A DNA stretch of 64,000 nucleotides from Erythrobacter sp. GTDB lineage: Bacteria; Pseudomonadota; Alphaproteobacteria; Sphingomonadales; Sphingomonadaceae. Of this stretch, positions 55,700-64,000 are shown piece after piece. Positions within the stretch are counted from its first letter, which is position 1. Each line of letters begins with the position of its first letter. Location of the stretch: the NCBI GenBank assembly GCA_009993605.1, contig JAACTB010000007.1, forward strand, positions 62,001-126,000. Direction: 5' to 3'. The position numbers and the translations under genes are program-made. Below the pieces are notes generated by a model. That model was given only the letters and a program-made list of their open reading frames with translations, did no database searches and was not told the origin of the DNA.

Positions 55700-56335
55700 G
55701 TGGACCGCAGTCTCATCCATCGAATCGCAACGAGCTACGCGCCGGCCCATGCCCGCCCGGCTATCGCCACTCTGCTTTCCCTGGAGGCGCAGTTCGCCAA
55801 ATTCGTCTTCACGGCCAGCGAACCTATTCTGGCGCAGATGAGGCTCGCCTGGTGGCGCGATCGGTTTGCCCAGCCGAGCGAGGAATGGCCGGTCGGCAAT
55901 CCGCTGCTGGCGGAGCTTGCAACGTGGCATGCCGAAACGTCGGAGCTCGGTCAGGTGGTCGACGGTTGGGAAGCTCTGCTGGCGAATTCGCCGCCAACTC
56001 CTGCGGATTTCGAAGCGTACCGGCGGGGAAGGGCAGCCGGATGGCAGGTTCTGGGCCGCCATCTTGGTGTAAGCTTCGATAAAACCGGGATCGCACAGGC
56101 AAGCGAGCGATGGAGCATGGCGGATGCGGCGGCGAGCCTGGGCGAGCCCGGCGCGCGGGATGCGGCGATGCGAGAGGGGCGAGAACTCGCAAAGCCGCCA
56201 CGCCTGCCGCGTGCTTTGCGGACGTTGACGGTGCTGGACGCGATCGGGCGGCGAGCATTGGAGAGTGGAGCGCCCCCACTTTCGCGGCCGAGCGATCTCC
56301 TATCTGTCTTGCGGCATGGGCTGACGGGGCGCTAG
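55700..56335 (+). CDS. squalene/phytoene synthase family protein
   Basis: A 211-residue, all-helical protein of the isoprenoid synthase type, resembling the short NDUFAF6-like members: LRLAWWRDRF in the first half and a helical C-terminal half. The two Asp-rich DxxxD motifs of true synthases are not obvious, so catalysis is doubtful. The start is GTG 55700 with GGAGGA (55691-55696) upstream. Divergent from the TadG-like gene; the gap (55586-55699) contains CTAA-N7-TAAACC at 55661-55677, a poor CtrA-like match. Confidence 0.75.
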   Translation: MDRSLIHRIATSYAPAHARPAIATLLSLEAQFAKFVFTASEPILAQMRLAWWRDRFAQPSEEWPVGNPLLAELATWHAETSELGQVVDGWEALLANSPPTPADFEAYRRGRAAGWQVLGRHLGVSFDKTGIAQASERWSMADAAASLGEPGARDAAMREGRELAKPPRLPRALRTLTVLDAIGRRALESGAPPLSRPSDLLSVLRHGLTGR

Positions 56336-56366
56336 ACGGGCTGTCTGACCGGAGGAGGGCGTCGTC

Positions 56367-56831
56367 ATGCGAAACGGGTTGTTGGGCGCATTCTGCGCCT
56401 TGCTGCTGGCGGGGATCGGTTTCTTCTGGTGGCAGGGCCGGGCGGAGGTCGAACGCGGTGCGCCGCCGCCCCTTCCGATCGAACCGACCGAGAGTTTCGA
56501 CGAGCCCCAATTGCCGAGCGCCGATGCGGCCGATCTACGCGGGCCGGAACCGCCCGAAGCGACCGAACTCACGCGAGAACAGCGCCGCTTCTTCCGCTAC
56601 GACCGCAATCGCGACTGGAAGATCTCGCGCACCGAGATGCTTTCCAGCCGCACGGAAGCCTTTCGGAAGCTCGACAAGGACGGCAACAATCTGCTGGACT
56701 TCGAGGAGTGGGCGGTCGCCACGGTCGACAAGTTCGAAGGCGCCGATGCGGACGGAAATCTCTCCCTGACACCGGCGGAATTCGCTACCACGGCCCCCAA
56801 GCGCAAGGCCAAACCGGCCTGCCGGTGCTGA
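56367..56831 (+). CDS. EF-hand domain protein, membrane-anchored or secreted
   Basis: A 154-residue protein with an N-terminal hydrophobic helix (about residues 5-23), a Pro/Glu-rich linker and three EF-hand loops: residues 79-90 (DRNRDWKISRTE), 103-114 (DKDGNNLLDFEE) and 127-138 (DADGNLSLTPAE). All have acidic or Asn ligands at the usual positions, so calcium binding in the periplasm is likely. GGAGGAGGG seven bases before the ATG is a strong ribosome binding site. Converges with trmFO. Confidence 0.85.
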   Translation: MRNGLLGAFCALLLAGIGFFWWQGRAEVERGAPPPLPIEPTESFDEPQLPSADAADLRGPEPPEATELTREQRRFFRYDRNRDWKISRTEMLSSRTEAFRKLDKDGNNLLDFEEWAVATVDKFEGADADGNLSLTPAEFATTAPKRKAKPACRC

Positions 56832-56838
56832 ACCGGGA

Positions 56839-58206
56839 TCAGGCGGGAACGCGCTCCAGCATGGGCAGCCATTGGCCGAGATCCGCTTTCGCCCGCGCGG
56901 TATAGGCTTCCTTGCGCTGTTTCTTGCCGACCTCGTGCAGCGGCGGAAACAGGCCGAAATTGACGTTCATCGGCTGAAAGGTATCGGCCTCCGCATCGCC
57001 TGTGATGTGCGAGAGCAGCGCGCCAAGCGCCGTGGTTTTCGGGGGAGGGGCCCAGTCCTGGCCGGCCAGTTCGTTTACCGCCATTAGGCCAGCCATCAGG
57101 CCGACGGCCGCGCTCTCGACATAGCCCTCGCATCCGGTCACCTGTCCGGCAAAACGGATGTGGGGTGCCCGATTGAGCCTTAATTGTCGGTCGAGCACGA
57201 GCGGCGAATTGAGGAAGGTATTCCGGTGCAACCCGCCAAGGCGCGCGAATTCGGCGTTCTCGAGACCGGGGATCGTGCGGAACAGTTCGACCTGCGCGCC
57301 GTGTTTGAGCTTGGTCTGGAAACCGACCATATTCCACAGCGTGCCCAATTTGTTGTCCTGCCGCAGCTGGACCACGGCATAGGGCCAGCGGCCTTGCGGA
57401 AATTCCGGCGTCGTATCGCGCGGATTGTCGAGACCGACCGGCTTCATCGGACCGAAGCGCAAGGTCTCGACCCCGCGCGCCGCCATGACCTCGATCGGCA
57501 TGCAGCCGTCGAAATAGGGCGTGTCCTTTTCCCATTCGCGGAACTCGGTCTTCTCGCCGTCCATGAGACCCTGATGGAAGGCGTAATACTGCTCCTTCGT
57601 CATGGGGCAGTTGATGTAATCACCTTCTTCGTTCGAGGCTTCGGTCCGCTTGTTCCAGCGCGACTGGATCCAGCAAATGTCCATATCGATACTGTCGCGA
57701 TGCACGATCGGGGCGATGGCGTCGAAAAAGGCCAGCCGGTCCTGCCCGGTGGCTTCGACGATGCTTTGTGCCAGCGATTGCGCGGTCAGCGGGCCGGTTG
57801 CGACGATGGTCGGGCCGCTATCTGGCAGAGCATCGACGCGCTCGCGCACGACGGTGACATTGGGGTGTTCCATCAGGGCGCGCTCGACCTCAGCCGAGAA
57901 GACGTCGCGATCGACCGCCATCGCCGATCCGGCGGGAACCCGCGCCTTTTCCCCTGCCGTCATGACCAGGCTGTCGAGGCGCCGCATTTCGTCATGCAGC
58001 AGGCCGACCGCATTCTTGTCGCTGTCGTCAGAGCGGAAGCTGTTGGAACAGACCAGCTCGGCCAAACCGTCGGTCTGGTGGGCGGGGGTCATATCGCCGG
58101 AGCCGCGCATTTCGGACAGGCGGATGCGGAAGCCCCGCTGCGCCAACTGCCAGGTCGCTTCGCTGCCGGCGAGCCCGCCGCCGATGATGTGGATATCGTG
58201 AGCCAT
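56839..58206 (-). CDS. trmFO: methylenetetrahydrofolate--tRNA-(uracil-5-)-methyltransferase
   Basis: A 455-residue FAD- and folate-dependent enzyme making 5-methyluridine at position 54 of tRNA. The dinucleotide fold [20 protein letters not shown] is at the very N-terminus; [12 protein letters not shown] carries a conserved Cys, and the later [16 protein letters not shown] and [14 protein letters not shown] are typical. It replaces SAM-dependent TrmA in this lineage. Confidence 0.96.
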   Translation of the reverse strand: MAHDIHIIGGGLAGSEATWQLAQRGFRIRLSEMRGSGDMTPAHQTDGLAELVCSNSFRSDDSDKNAVGLLHDEMRRLDSLVMTAGEKARVPAGSAMAVDRDVFSAEVERALMEHPNVTVVRERVDALPDSGPTIVATGPLTAQSLAQSIVEATGQDRLAFFDAIAPIVHRDSIDMDICWIQSRWNKRTEASNEEGDYINCPMTKEQYYAFHQGLMDGEKTEFREWEKDTPYFDGCMPIEVMAARGVETLRFGPMKPVGLDNPRDTTPEFPQGRWPYAVVQLRQDNKLGTLWNMVGFQTKLKHGAQVELFRTIPGLENAEFARLGGLHRNTFLNSPLVLDRQLRLNRAPHIRFAGQVTGCEGYVESAAVGLMAGLMAVNELAGQDWAPPPKTTALGALLSHITGDAEADTFQPMNVNFGLFPPLHEVGKKQRKEAYTARAKADLGQWLPMLERVPA

Positions 58207-58296
58207 CCTTGAGGCCGCTACGCCAAACGGGGCGCGCTTTCAACGCAAGGGGCTTGATGGCTTGTCGGCAGGGTCAAAGCGCGGCATTCGCGGGCA

Positions 58297-58974
58297 ATGC
58301 CCAGACCCGCCCGCAAAGCCCTGATCGATCATCGGCCCTGGCTACTGGCCAGTGTCATCGCGTCGCTCGGCTATTTCCTGCTTTCGGATCAGCTTCCGGG
58401 CCTTTTCGCCATGGCGCTTAAAGGGGCGGGGGTCGGCCTGCTGGCGATCTACGCCGCCCGGCGCAGCAGAGGGATCGACGGCGCCCTGATTACGGCCATC
58501 CTCGTTCTGGCCTCGCTTGCAGACATCGTTCTCGAGATATCTTTCCTATTCGGCGCGGCGCTGTTCGCGCTGTCGCATCTCGTCGCGATTGCACTTTACT
58601 GGCGCAATCGCAGGGTGAACTTAAGGGCCAGCCAGAAACAGGCAGCGATCGCAATTTTGCTGCTGGTCCCGGCGATCGCGGCGCTGTCGACCTGGCCGCA
58701 AGCGAATTGGCACCTGGCGACTCTTTATGCCGCCGCTCTTGCTGGGATGAGCGCATCGGCCTGGATCAGCCGCTTTCCGCGCTACCGCGTCGGGGTGGGG
58801 ACGCTACTGTTCGTCGTATCAGACCTGATGATCATCGCTAGAGAGGCCGGACGGTTCGATCCGATAGTGGCGGACTGGATGGTCTGGCCGCTCTATTATG
58901 TCGGCCAGATCATGATCGCAACCGGCGTGGTGCAAGCCCTTCGCAACGACACTGCAAAGGCCCTGCACCGATAG
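58297..58974 (+). CDS. YhhN/TMEM86 family membrane protein (lysoplasmalogenase-like)
   Basis: A 225-residue protein with seven or eight TM helices. Conserved acidic positions occur in LASLADIVLEISFLFG and in VGTLLFVVSDLMIIA, the pattern of the YhhN family, whose animal members hydrolyse lysoplasmalogen. The bacterial substrate is uncertain. It converges with gyrA with a three-base gap. Confidence 0.82.
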   Translation: MPRPARKALIDHRPWLLASVIASLGYFLLSDQLPGLFAMALKGAGVGLLAIYAARRSRGIDGALITAILVLASLADIVLEISFLFGAALFALSHLVAIALYWRNRRVNLRASQKQAAIAILLLVPAIAALSTWPQANWHLATLYAAALAGMSASAWISRFPRYRVGVGTLLFVVSDLMIIAREAGRFDPIVADWMVWPLYYVGQIMIATGVVQALRNDTAKALHR

Positions 58975-58977
58975 CGC

Positions 58978-61824
58978 TCAGTCGCTGTCCGGTTCGTCCT
59001 CGATATTGTCGTCCGAATGCGCGGTCGTGTGCGGCGTGGTCGGATGGATCGAACCGCCATGGCTGGCGATCTCGTCCGCGACCGCTTCCTCGGCCTCGTT
59101 CTCCGGCTCTTCGGTTTCGTCGATCGGCGCGGCGCCAACGATCTGTTCGCCCTTGGCGACGTTGAAGATGCGAACGCCCGACGATCCGCGGCCCGAGATC
59201 GAATAGCCCGCATGAGTGTCGAAGCCATTTTCGATCAGATGGCGGAAATGGATCGGCAGGCGGATCAGCTTAGCCTGGTCGGTCACCAGCATCAGCTGCG
59301 ATCCGTGCTTGACCGGGAAGCTGGCGACGACGGGTCCGTTACGGTCCGGGTTCTTCGACGGTTCGCCGATATTCGTCAGGCCCTGACCGCCCCGCCCGAT
59401 CGTGCGATATTCGTAGCTCGACGAGATCTTGCCGTATCCGTTCGCGGTCAGCGTCAGGATGAACTCCTCGCTCCCCGCCAGCTCCGCGATTTTCTCGTCG
59501 GGCAGATCGATTTCGGTGTCGTTGTTCTTCCAGCTCGCCCCGCGCAGATACGCGTCGCGCACCTCGGTTTCCGGCTCGCCCGCATCGAGCACTGCCATCG
59601 AGACGACCTTGGCGCCGCCTTTCAGCAGCATACCACGCACGCCGATGCCCGTGCGGCTCTTGGTCTCGCGCGCGTCGGTCGCCTGGAAGCGGATAGCCTT
59701 GCCCGAATCGGAGGCGAGGAAGATCTCCTGGCTTTCGCTTAGCAGTCGCACGCCCACCAGCCTGTCGCCGCTATCCTCGACGAAGCCCATCGCGTATTTG
59801 CCGTTGGACGGCACGTTGGTGAAGGCGTCCATCGAATTGCGCCGCACCATGCCCTGTTCGGTGGCGAACACGATGTTGAGCTTGGCCCACTCCGCCTCAT
59901 CCTCCGGCAGCGGCAGCACATTGGTCACGCGCTCGTCATCGCCCAGCGGCAAGAGGTTCACCATCGGGCGCCCCTTGGTCTGCGGGCCGCCTTCGGGCAG
60001 TTTCCACACCTTGAGGCGATAGACCCGGCCGGTATTGGTGAAGAACAGGACCGGATTGTGCGTCGAGGTGACGAACAATTCGACCACCGCGTCCTCGTCC
60101 TTGGTCGCCATGCCGCTGCGGCCCTTGCCGCCGCGCGCCTGCGCGCGGAAGGTCGTGAGCGGGGTGCGCTTGATATAGCCGCCGTGCGTCACGGTGACGA
60201 CCATCTCCTCGCGCTCGATCAGATCCTCGTCCTCGAGCCCGTCCCAGGCTGGGGCGATCTCGCTGAGGCGCGGGGTGGCATAGGCGTCGCGGATTTCCTG
60301 CAGCTCTTCGCGCATCACGGCATAGAGCTTCACACGGTCGCCCAGAATCGCGAGATATTCCTCGATCGCGATCGCCAGCTCTTTCAGCTCATCGCCGATT
60401 TCGTCGCGGCCCAGCGCGGTCAGGCGGTGGAGGCGCAGGTCGAGGATGGCCTTCACCTGCCGTTCGGACAGGCGATAGGTGCCGCCTTCCTGTTCGGCAT
60501 CCGGTTCGATCGCTTCGACCAGCGCGATATATTGCGCGATGTCGCCGATCGGCCATTCCTTGGCGAGCAGTTTCGCCCGCGCCTCGGCCGGGTTGGACGA
60601 GCCGCGGATCATCGCCACGACCTCGTCCATGTTCGACACCGCGACAACGAGACCGAGCAGGATATGGGCCCGTTCGCGCGCCTTGTTCAGTTCGAACTTG
60701 GTGCGCCGCGTAATGACCTGTTCGCGGAAACTGATGAAGGCCTGGATGAAATCGCGCAGCGTCAGCGTTTCGGGCCGACCGCCGCGGATCGCCAGCATGT
60801 TGGCGGGGAAGCTCGCTTGCGCGGGCGAATAGCGCCAGATCTGGTTGAGGACGACTTCGGGCGAGGCATCGCGCTTCAGGTCCACGACCACGCGCACGCC
60901 TTCGCGCGAGCTTTCGTCGCGGATGTCGGAAATCCCCTCGATCCGCTTTTCCTTCGCGGCTTCGGCGATCTTTTCGACGAGGCCGTTCTTGCCGACCTGA
61001 TAGGGGATGGAGGTCAGGACGATCGAGCGGCGCTCTCCGCGCTTTTCCTCGATCTCGTGCCGGGCACGCATCAGGATCGATCCGCGTCCGGTGGTGTAGG
61101 CCGAGCGGGCGCCCGATTTGCCAAGGATCAGCGGCGCGGTGGGGAAATCGGGGCCGGGGATGATCTCGAACAGTTCTTCCGACGTGATCGCGGGATTGTC
61201 CATATAGGCGAAGCAGCCGTCGATCACCTCGCCCAGATTGTGCGGGGGAACATTGGTCGCCATGCCGACCGCGATGCCGCCCGCACCGTTGACCAACAGG
61301 TTCGGGAAGCGCGCGGGCAGGACCGTGGGTTCCTGCCGCGACTGGTCGTAATTGTCGGTGAAATCGACCGTGTCCTTGTCGAGATCGTCGAGCAGGGCAT
61401 TGGCGACGCGCGCCAGGCGCGCTTCAGTATAGCGCATCGAGGCGGGCGGATCGGGATCCATCGATCCGAAATTGCCCTGGCCGTCGACCAGCGGCACACG
61501 CATCGACCAGTCCTGCGTCATGCGGGCCAGCGCGTCGTAGATCGCGCTGTCGCCGTGCGGGTGGTAATTGCCCATCACGTCGCCGACGATCTTGGCGCTC
61601 TTGCGATAGGGGCGCCCGGCGACGAAACCGCCTTCCTGGCTGGCGAAGAGGATGCGGCGGTGAACCGGCTTCAACCCGTCGCGCACATCGGGAAGCGCGC
61701 GGCTGACGATCACGCTCATCGCGTAATCGAGATAGCTGGTCTTCATCTCATCGACGATGTCGATGCGGGCGTATTCGTCCCCGCCATAGGGCGCGGGTGT
61801 GGTCATGTCGGTATCGTCGCTCAA
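58978..61824 (-). CDS. gyrA: DNA gyrase subunit A
   Basis: A 948-residue type IIA topoisomerase subunit that introduces negative supercoils with GyrB. The catalytic Tyr is Tyr132 (MRYTEARLA). The quinolone-resistance region [15 protein letters not shown] has Ser93 and Asp97, the wild-type residues of E. coli positions 83 and 87, so it gives no sign of resistance. The GyrA box [11 protein letters not shown] starts the beta-pinwheel domain. An acidic tail ends the protein ([10 protein letters not shown]). The start drawn is TTG 61824; ATG 61806, six codons in, is the alternative. Confidence 0.97.
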   Translation of the reverse strand: MSDDTDMTTPAPYGGDEYARIDIVDEMKTSYLDYAMSVIVSRALPDVRDGLKPVHRRILFASQEGGFVAGRPYRKSAKIVGDVMGNYHPHGDSAIYDALARMTQDWSMRVPLVDGQGNFGSMDPDPPASMRYTEARLARVANALLDDLDKDTVDFTDNYDQSRQEPTVLPARFPNLLVNGAGGIAVGMATNVPPHNLGEVIDGCFAYMDNPAITSEELFEIIPGPDFPTAPLILGKSGARSAYTTGRGSILMRARHEIEEKRGERRSIVLTSIPYQVGKNGLVEKIAEAAKEKRIEGISDIRDESSREGVRVVVDLKRDASPEVVLNQIWRYSPAQASFPANMLAIRGGRPETLTLRDFIQAFISFREQVITRRTKFELNKARERAHILLGLVVAVSNMDEVVAMIRGSSNPAEARAKLLAKEWPIGDIAQYIALVEAIEPDAEQEGGTYRLSERQVKAILDLRLHRLTALGRDEIGDELKELAIAIEEYLAILGDRVKLYAVMREELQEIRDAYATPRLSEIAPAWDGLEDEDLIEREEMVVTVTHGGYIKRTPLTTFRAQARGGKGRSGMATKDEDAVVELFVTSTHNPVLFFTNTGRVYRLKVWKLPEGGPQTKGRPMVNLLPLGDDERVTNVLPLPEDEAEWAKLNIVFATEQGMVRRNSMDAFTNVPSNGKYAMGFVEDSGDRLVGVRLLSESQEIFLASDSGKAIRFQATDARETKSRTGIGVRGMLLKGGAKVVSMAVLDAGEPETEVRDAYLRGASWKNNDTEIDLPDEKIAELAGSEEFILTLTANGYGKISSSYEYRTIGRGGQGLTNIGEPSKNPDRNGPVVASFPVKHGSQLMLVTDQAKLIRLPIHFRHLIENGFDTHAGYSISGRGSSGVRIFNVAKGEQIVGAAPIDETEEPENEAEEAVADEIASHGGSIHPTTPHTTAHSDDNIEDEPDSD

Positions 61825-62122
61825 GACTGCGTCTTCTCGATAGTCAGCGGAATTGCGGAATGGTGGGAGGCTAGGGCAAAAAGCCGCTGCGCGCCACCGG
61901 AACCGGGGAACCGGCCCGCCCTGTCGCGCGCTTTATCCACACATCCGGGCCGAACGCGCGGAAAGCCTGAAATGAACTGCGGCACTTGTGGACATTCAAA
62001 CGCTATTCAGCCCGCTTCGCCTAGACCGATTTGCAATGAAGGAGCCTTGTCGCCAAAGGTCCGCCCGATCGTCGGGCGATCCGGTTGCAAGGATCACCTG
62101 TACCACTCTTGGGAGCACTCTT
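61825..62122. other. 298-base divergent region between gyrA and the TPR gene
   Basis: No convincing gene. It should hold the promoters of both neighbours. A perfect DnaA box lies at 61933-61941 and a weaker reverse match (TGTGGACAT, 7/9) at 61987-61995. A short direct repeat GGAACCGG/GGAACCGG is also present near 61900. Confidence 0.55.
61933..61941 (+). promoter_or_regulatory. DnaA box upstream of gyrA
   Basis: TTATCCACA, identical to the E. coli high-affinity DnaA site, about 110 bases before the gyrA start. It might tie gyrA expression to DnaA; a single 9-mer can also occur by chance. Confidence 0.4.
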
Positions 62123-63406
62123 ATGCGATTTACCGTTTTCTCCAAGCGCTCGTCCACTCTCGCCTTGGCGCTCGCGCTGGGCATGGGCGGCGCGCTGTCC
62201 GTGACCGCGCTGGAAGCACCCGCTGCCGCGCAGAAGAAAAAGAAGGACGGCGATGACGCCGCCAAGCCGCAATATTCCAAAGCATTCGTCGCGGCTTACA
62301 ATCCGGTCCAGACACAACTCGATCAGGGCGGCGATATCGCGGCCATCAAGGCGGCGCTGCCCGGTGTGATCGCTGCTGTCGAGAACAACGATGATCGTTT
62401 CGTCGCGGGCAATTTCACATATTCCGTCGGCACCAAGGCGAGCGATCGCTCGCTCCAGCGCCAGGGCATCGCGATGATGCTCGAAAGTGGAAAGGTCCCA
62501 GCGGCCAATCAGCCGCAATACAACTTCCTCGCCGGCCAATTCGCCTATCAGGACCGCGATTTCAGCGCGGCGCGCAGCTATCTTGAACAGGCGGTGGCGC
62601 TCGGTTACACCGAGAACGATCCGGAGGCCCTGATCGCTGAGACCTATTTCGGAGAAGACCGCTTCGCCGATGGGATCACCTATCTGAGCAAGGCTATCGA
62701 AGCGAAGCGTCAGGCCGGACAGACGGTCGACGAAGCGTGGATCAAGCGTGGTCTGGCCATGGCCTACAACAACCAGCTCGACCAGCAGGCGCGCGAATAC
62801 GCCTCCATGTATGTGCGCGACTATCCCAGCGACACCAGCTGGGGCGATGCGATCGGCATTCTTTACAACACTTCGGACGTGACCGGGCAGGATTCGCTCG
62901 ACCTGCTGCGGTTGGCCCGACGCGTGAACGGCATCCGTCAGGCCAATCAGTATCTCGAATATGTCGAGCAGGCCGATCCCCGCAAGCTGCCGGGCGAAGT
63001 CGTCGCGGTGATCGACGAGGGCTATTCCAGCGGCATGCTGGACCGTAGCAACAGCTTTGTGACCGAAGCGCGGGCCGAAGCGGCGCGCCGCGTGAAGATC
63101 GACGAGACGGAACTGCCGGACCTCGCACGCGATGCGCGGGCTTCGAGTGCCAACCTCGCCACGGTGATGGCGGCGGGTGACGCCTATCTGAGCTACGGTC
63201 GCGGTGCCGAGGCCGAGGAATTCTATGCGAAGGCCTCGGGCATGTCGGGCGCCAACACCCCGCTGGTGTTGACGCGCATGGGCATCGCCCAGCTCGATCA
63301 GGGCAAGTATTCGGAAGCCGAAGCGACCTTCAACAAGGTCCAGGGTGCACGTCAGGCGATCGCCAATCTTTGGGCGATCTATGCCACGCAGCAGGCGGGC
63401 TCCTGA
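62123..63406 (+). CDS. secreted tetratricopeptide-repeat protein
   Basis: A 427-residue protein with a signal peptide (RFTVFSKRS, a hydrophobic LALALALGMGG core, and cleavage near APAAAQ), a Lys/Asp-rich spacer and helical TPR-like repeats: FLAGQFAYQDRDFSAARSYL, EAWIKRGLAMAYNNQLDQQA, AGDAYLSYGRGAEAEEFYAK and GIAQLDQGKYSEAEATFNK. A periplasmic scaffold is likely. ATG 62123 has GGGAG (62111-62115) seven bases upstream; the earlier in-frame ATG is rejected. A strong terminator follows. Confidence 0.85.
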   Translation: MRFTVFSKRSSTLALALALGMGGALSVTALEAPAAAQKKKKDGDDAAKPQYSKAFVAAYNPVQTQLDQGGDIAAIKAALPGVIAAVENNDDRFVAGNFTYSVGTKASDRSLQRQGIAMMLESGKVPAANQPQYNFLAGQFAYQDRDFSAARSYLEQAVALGYTENDPEALIAETYFGEDRFADGITYLSKAIEAKRQAGQTVDEAWIKRGLAMAYNNQLDQQAREYASMYVRDYPSDTSWGDAIGILYNTSDVTGQDSLDLLRLARRVNGIRQANQYLEYVEQADPRKLPGEVVAVIDEGYSSGMLDRSNSFVTEARAEAARRVKIDETELPDLARDARASSANLATVMAAGDAYLSYGRGAEAEEFYAKASGMSGANTPLVLTRMGIAQLDQGKYSEAEATFNKVQGARQAIANLWAIYATQQAGS

Positions 63407-63432
63407 TCGCACGTAGCCTTCGGTAAGAAACG

Positions 63433-63470
63433 AAAAAGGGCGCGGCGGCTTCGGCCTCCGCGCCCTTTTT
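63433..63470. terminator. bidirectional intrinsic terminator
   Basis: AAAAAGGGCGCGG pairs with CCGCGCCCTTTTT around an inner GC-TTCG-GC loop. T runs follow the stem on both strands, so it can end both the TPR gene (+) and the NYN gene (-). Confidence 0.93.
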
Positions 63471-63491
63471 GCGTTCAAGACAGTCCGGCGG

Positions 63492-64000
63492 TCAGCGCAG
63501 CCGTTTGACGTAGATCCCGTTATTGTCGCGCCGCTCGATCTGGAACTGGTCGATCGCTTCGAACAGGTCCGACAGGCGCTTGTACCCGTAATTGCGCACA
63601 TCGAAGCTGGAGCGGTTTCCGGCGATCTTGCCGACCTCGCCCATCGGAGCGAAGCCTTTGTCGTCGCGCTTGGCGGCTTTCCAGGCATTGCCGAGCAATT
63701 CGACCAACTCGTCGTCGATCTGTCCCTTGCCGGTTGCGGCGCGCGCCTTCGGCGTTTCCGGCTCGTCCGAGGCGCCCTTGATCAAAGCATCGATGTCGAT
63801 GAAGCGAGTGCAGGCGCTCTTGAACGCGGCCGGCGTCTTGCTCGTGCTGCCGAAGCCGTAGACCACCAGGCCATCCTGGCGCAGCCGAGTGACGAGCGGG
63901 GTGAAATCGCTGTCGGAGCTCATGATCCCGAACCCGTCGACCTTGCCCTGATAGAGCAGGTCGATGGCATCGATCGTCATCGCCATGTCGGTGGCGTTCT
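63492..64000 (-). CDS. NYN-domain protein with C-terminal OST-HTH/LOTUS domain (5' end outside window)
   Basis: The frame is open to the window edge, so the N-terminus is missing. The visible part starts in the NYN (LabA/PIN-like) nuclease fold: NATDMAMTIDAIDLLYQGK, then GFGIMSSDSDFTPLVTRLRQ with the conserved Asp residues of the metal site. After a linker, the last 75 residues (LVELLGNAWKAAKRDDKGF, then NYGYKRLSDLFEAIDQFQIE) match the OST-HTH/LOTUS RNA-binding fold. Probably a ribonuclease or RNA-binding regulator; substrate unknown. Confidence 0.88.
   Translation of the reverse strand, partial: NATDMAMTIDAIDLLYQGKVDGFGIMSSDSDFTPLVTRLRQDGLVVYGFGSTSKTPAAFKSACTRFIDIDALIKGASDEPETPKARAATGKGQIDDELVELLGNAWKAAKRDDKGFAPMGEVGKIAGNRSSFDVRNYGYKRLSDLFEAIDQFQIERRDNNGIYVKRLR

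Noticed and set aside
58978-61824. Quinolone-resistance substitutions in gyrA
   Set aside because: Ser93 and Asp97, equivalent to E. coli 83 and 87, are wild type.
60058-62256. 732-codon plus-strand frame opposite gyrA
   Set aside because: Antisense shadow with Asp/Arg/Gln-rich sequence; gyrA on the other strand is certain.

Overview
The window is a GC-rich (one line I counted in nuoD is 43/60 G+C) chromosomal segment from an alphaproteobacterium. Gene order and protein flavour point to the Sphingomonadales, probably the Erythrobacteraceae: nuoC-N followed by birA-coaX-rnj and a DUF1467 gene; trp genes followed by moaC-moeA-lexA-comEC-gltX-gltA; ftsB-pdhA-pdhB with a lipoyl domain on the E1-beta subunit; DUF1178, Hsp20 and TadE/TadG-like genes. 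I see no phage, insertion sequence, integrase or CRISPR array. The taxonomic call rests on recognition only.

Layout. 1-18131 (+): the complex I operon from the end of nuoC to nuoN, with five non-nuo ORFs joined in by start/stop overlaps, then biotin ligase, type III pantothenate kinase, RNase J and a small membrane protein. 18142-24861: an uncharacterised cluster with a large two-TM coiled-coil protein (-), then (+) an Hpt-like protein lacking the phospho-accepting His, a nucleotidyltransferase-like membrane protein, an unknown helical protein, and a histidine-kinase-like protein whose H-box His is Pro. Both promoter-containing gaps carry near-consensus CtrA boxes. 24941-40595 (mostly -): gltA, gltX, a comEC split by one in-frame amber codon (+), a VOC protein, lexA with its SOS box, moeA, moaC, trpC, trpD, trpG, proline iminopeptidase, a phosphodiester-glycosidase lipoprotein, trpE and a PpiD/SurA-type chaperone. 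40788-43728 (+): tpiA, secG, pyrG. 44120-46509: an Hsp20 gene (-) with a heat-shock promoter and a ROSE-like RNA thermometer, then grxC, a nitrilase-family amidase, DUF1178 and tRNA-Arg(CCT). 46543-49253 (-): an MscS channel whose ribosome binding site sits in a 12-bp stem, and a VOC gene coupled to hppD behind a palindromic operator. 49412-52365 (+): ftsB, pdhA, pdhB. 52378-55585 (-): three Tad-type pilus/secretion accessory proteins. 55700-64000: a squalene/phytoene-synthase-like protein, an EF-hand protein, trmFO, a YhhN protein, gyrA, a secreted TPR protein and a NYN-domain protein running off the end.

Most genes are core metabolism and information processing: respiration (nuo), entry to the TCA cycle (pdh, gltA), tryptophan and molybdenum cofactor synthesis, CTP synthesis and DNA topology. 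The least explained parts are the degenerate phosphorelay cluster (18-25 kb), the foreign-looking ORF between nuoD and nuoE, the interrupted comEC, and two candidate RNA-level switches (hsp20 and mscS leaders).
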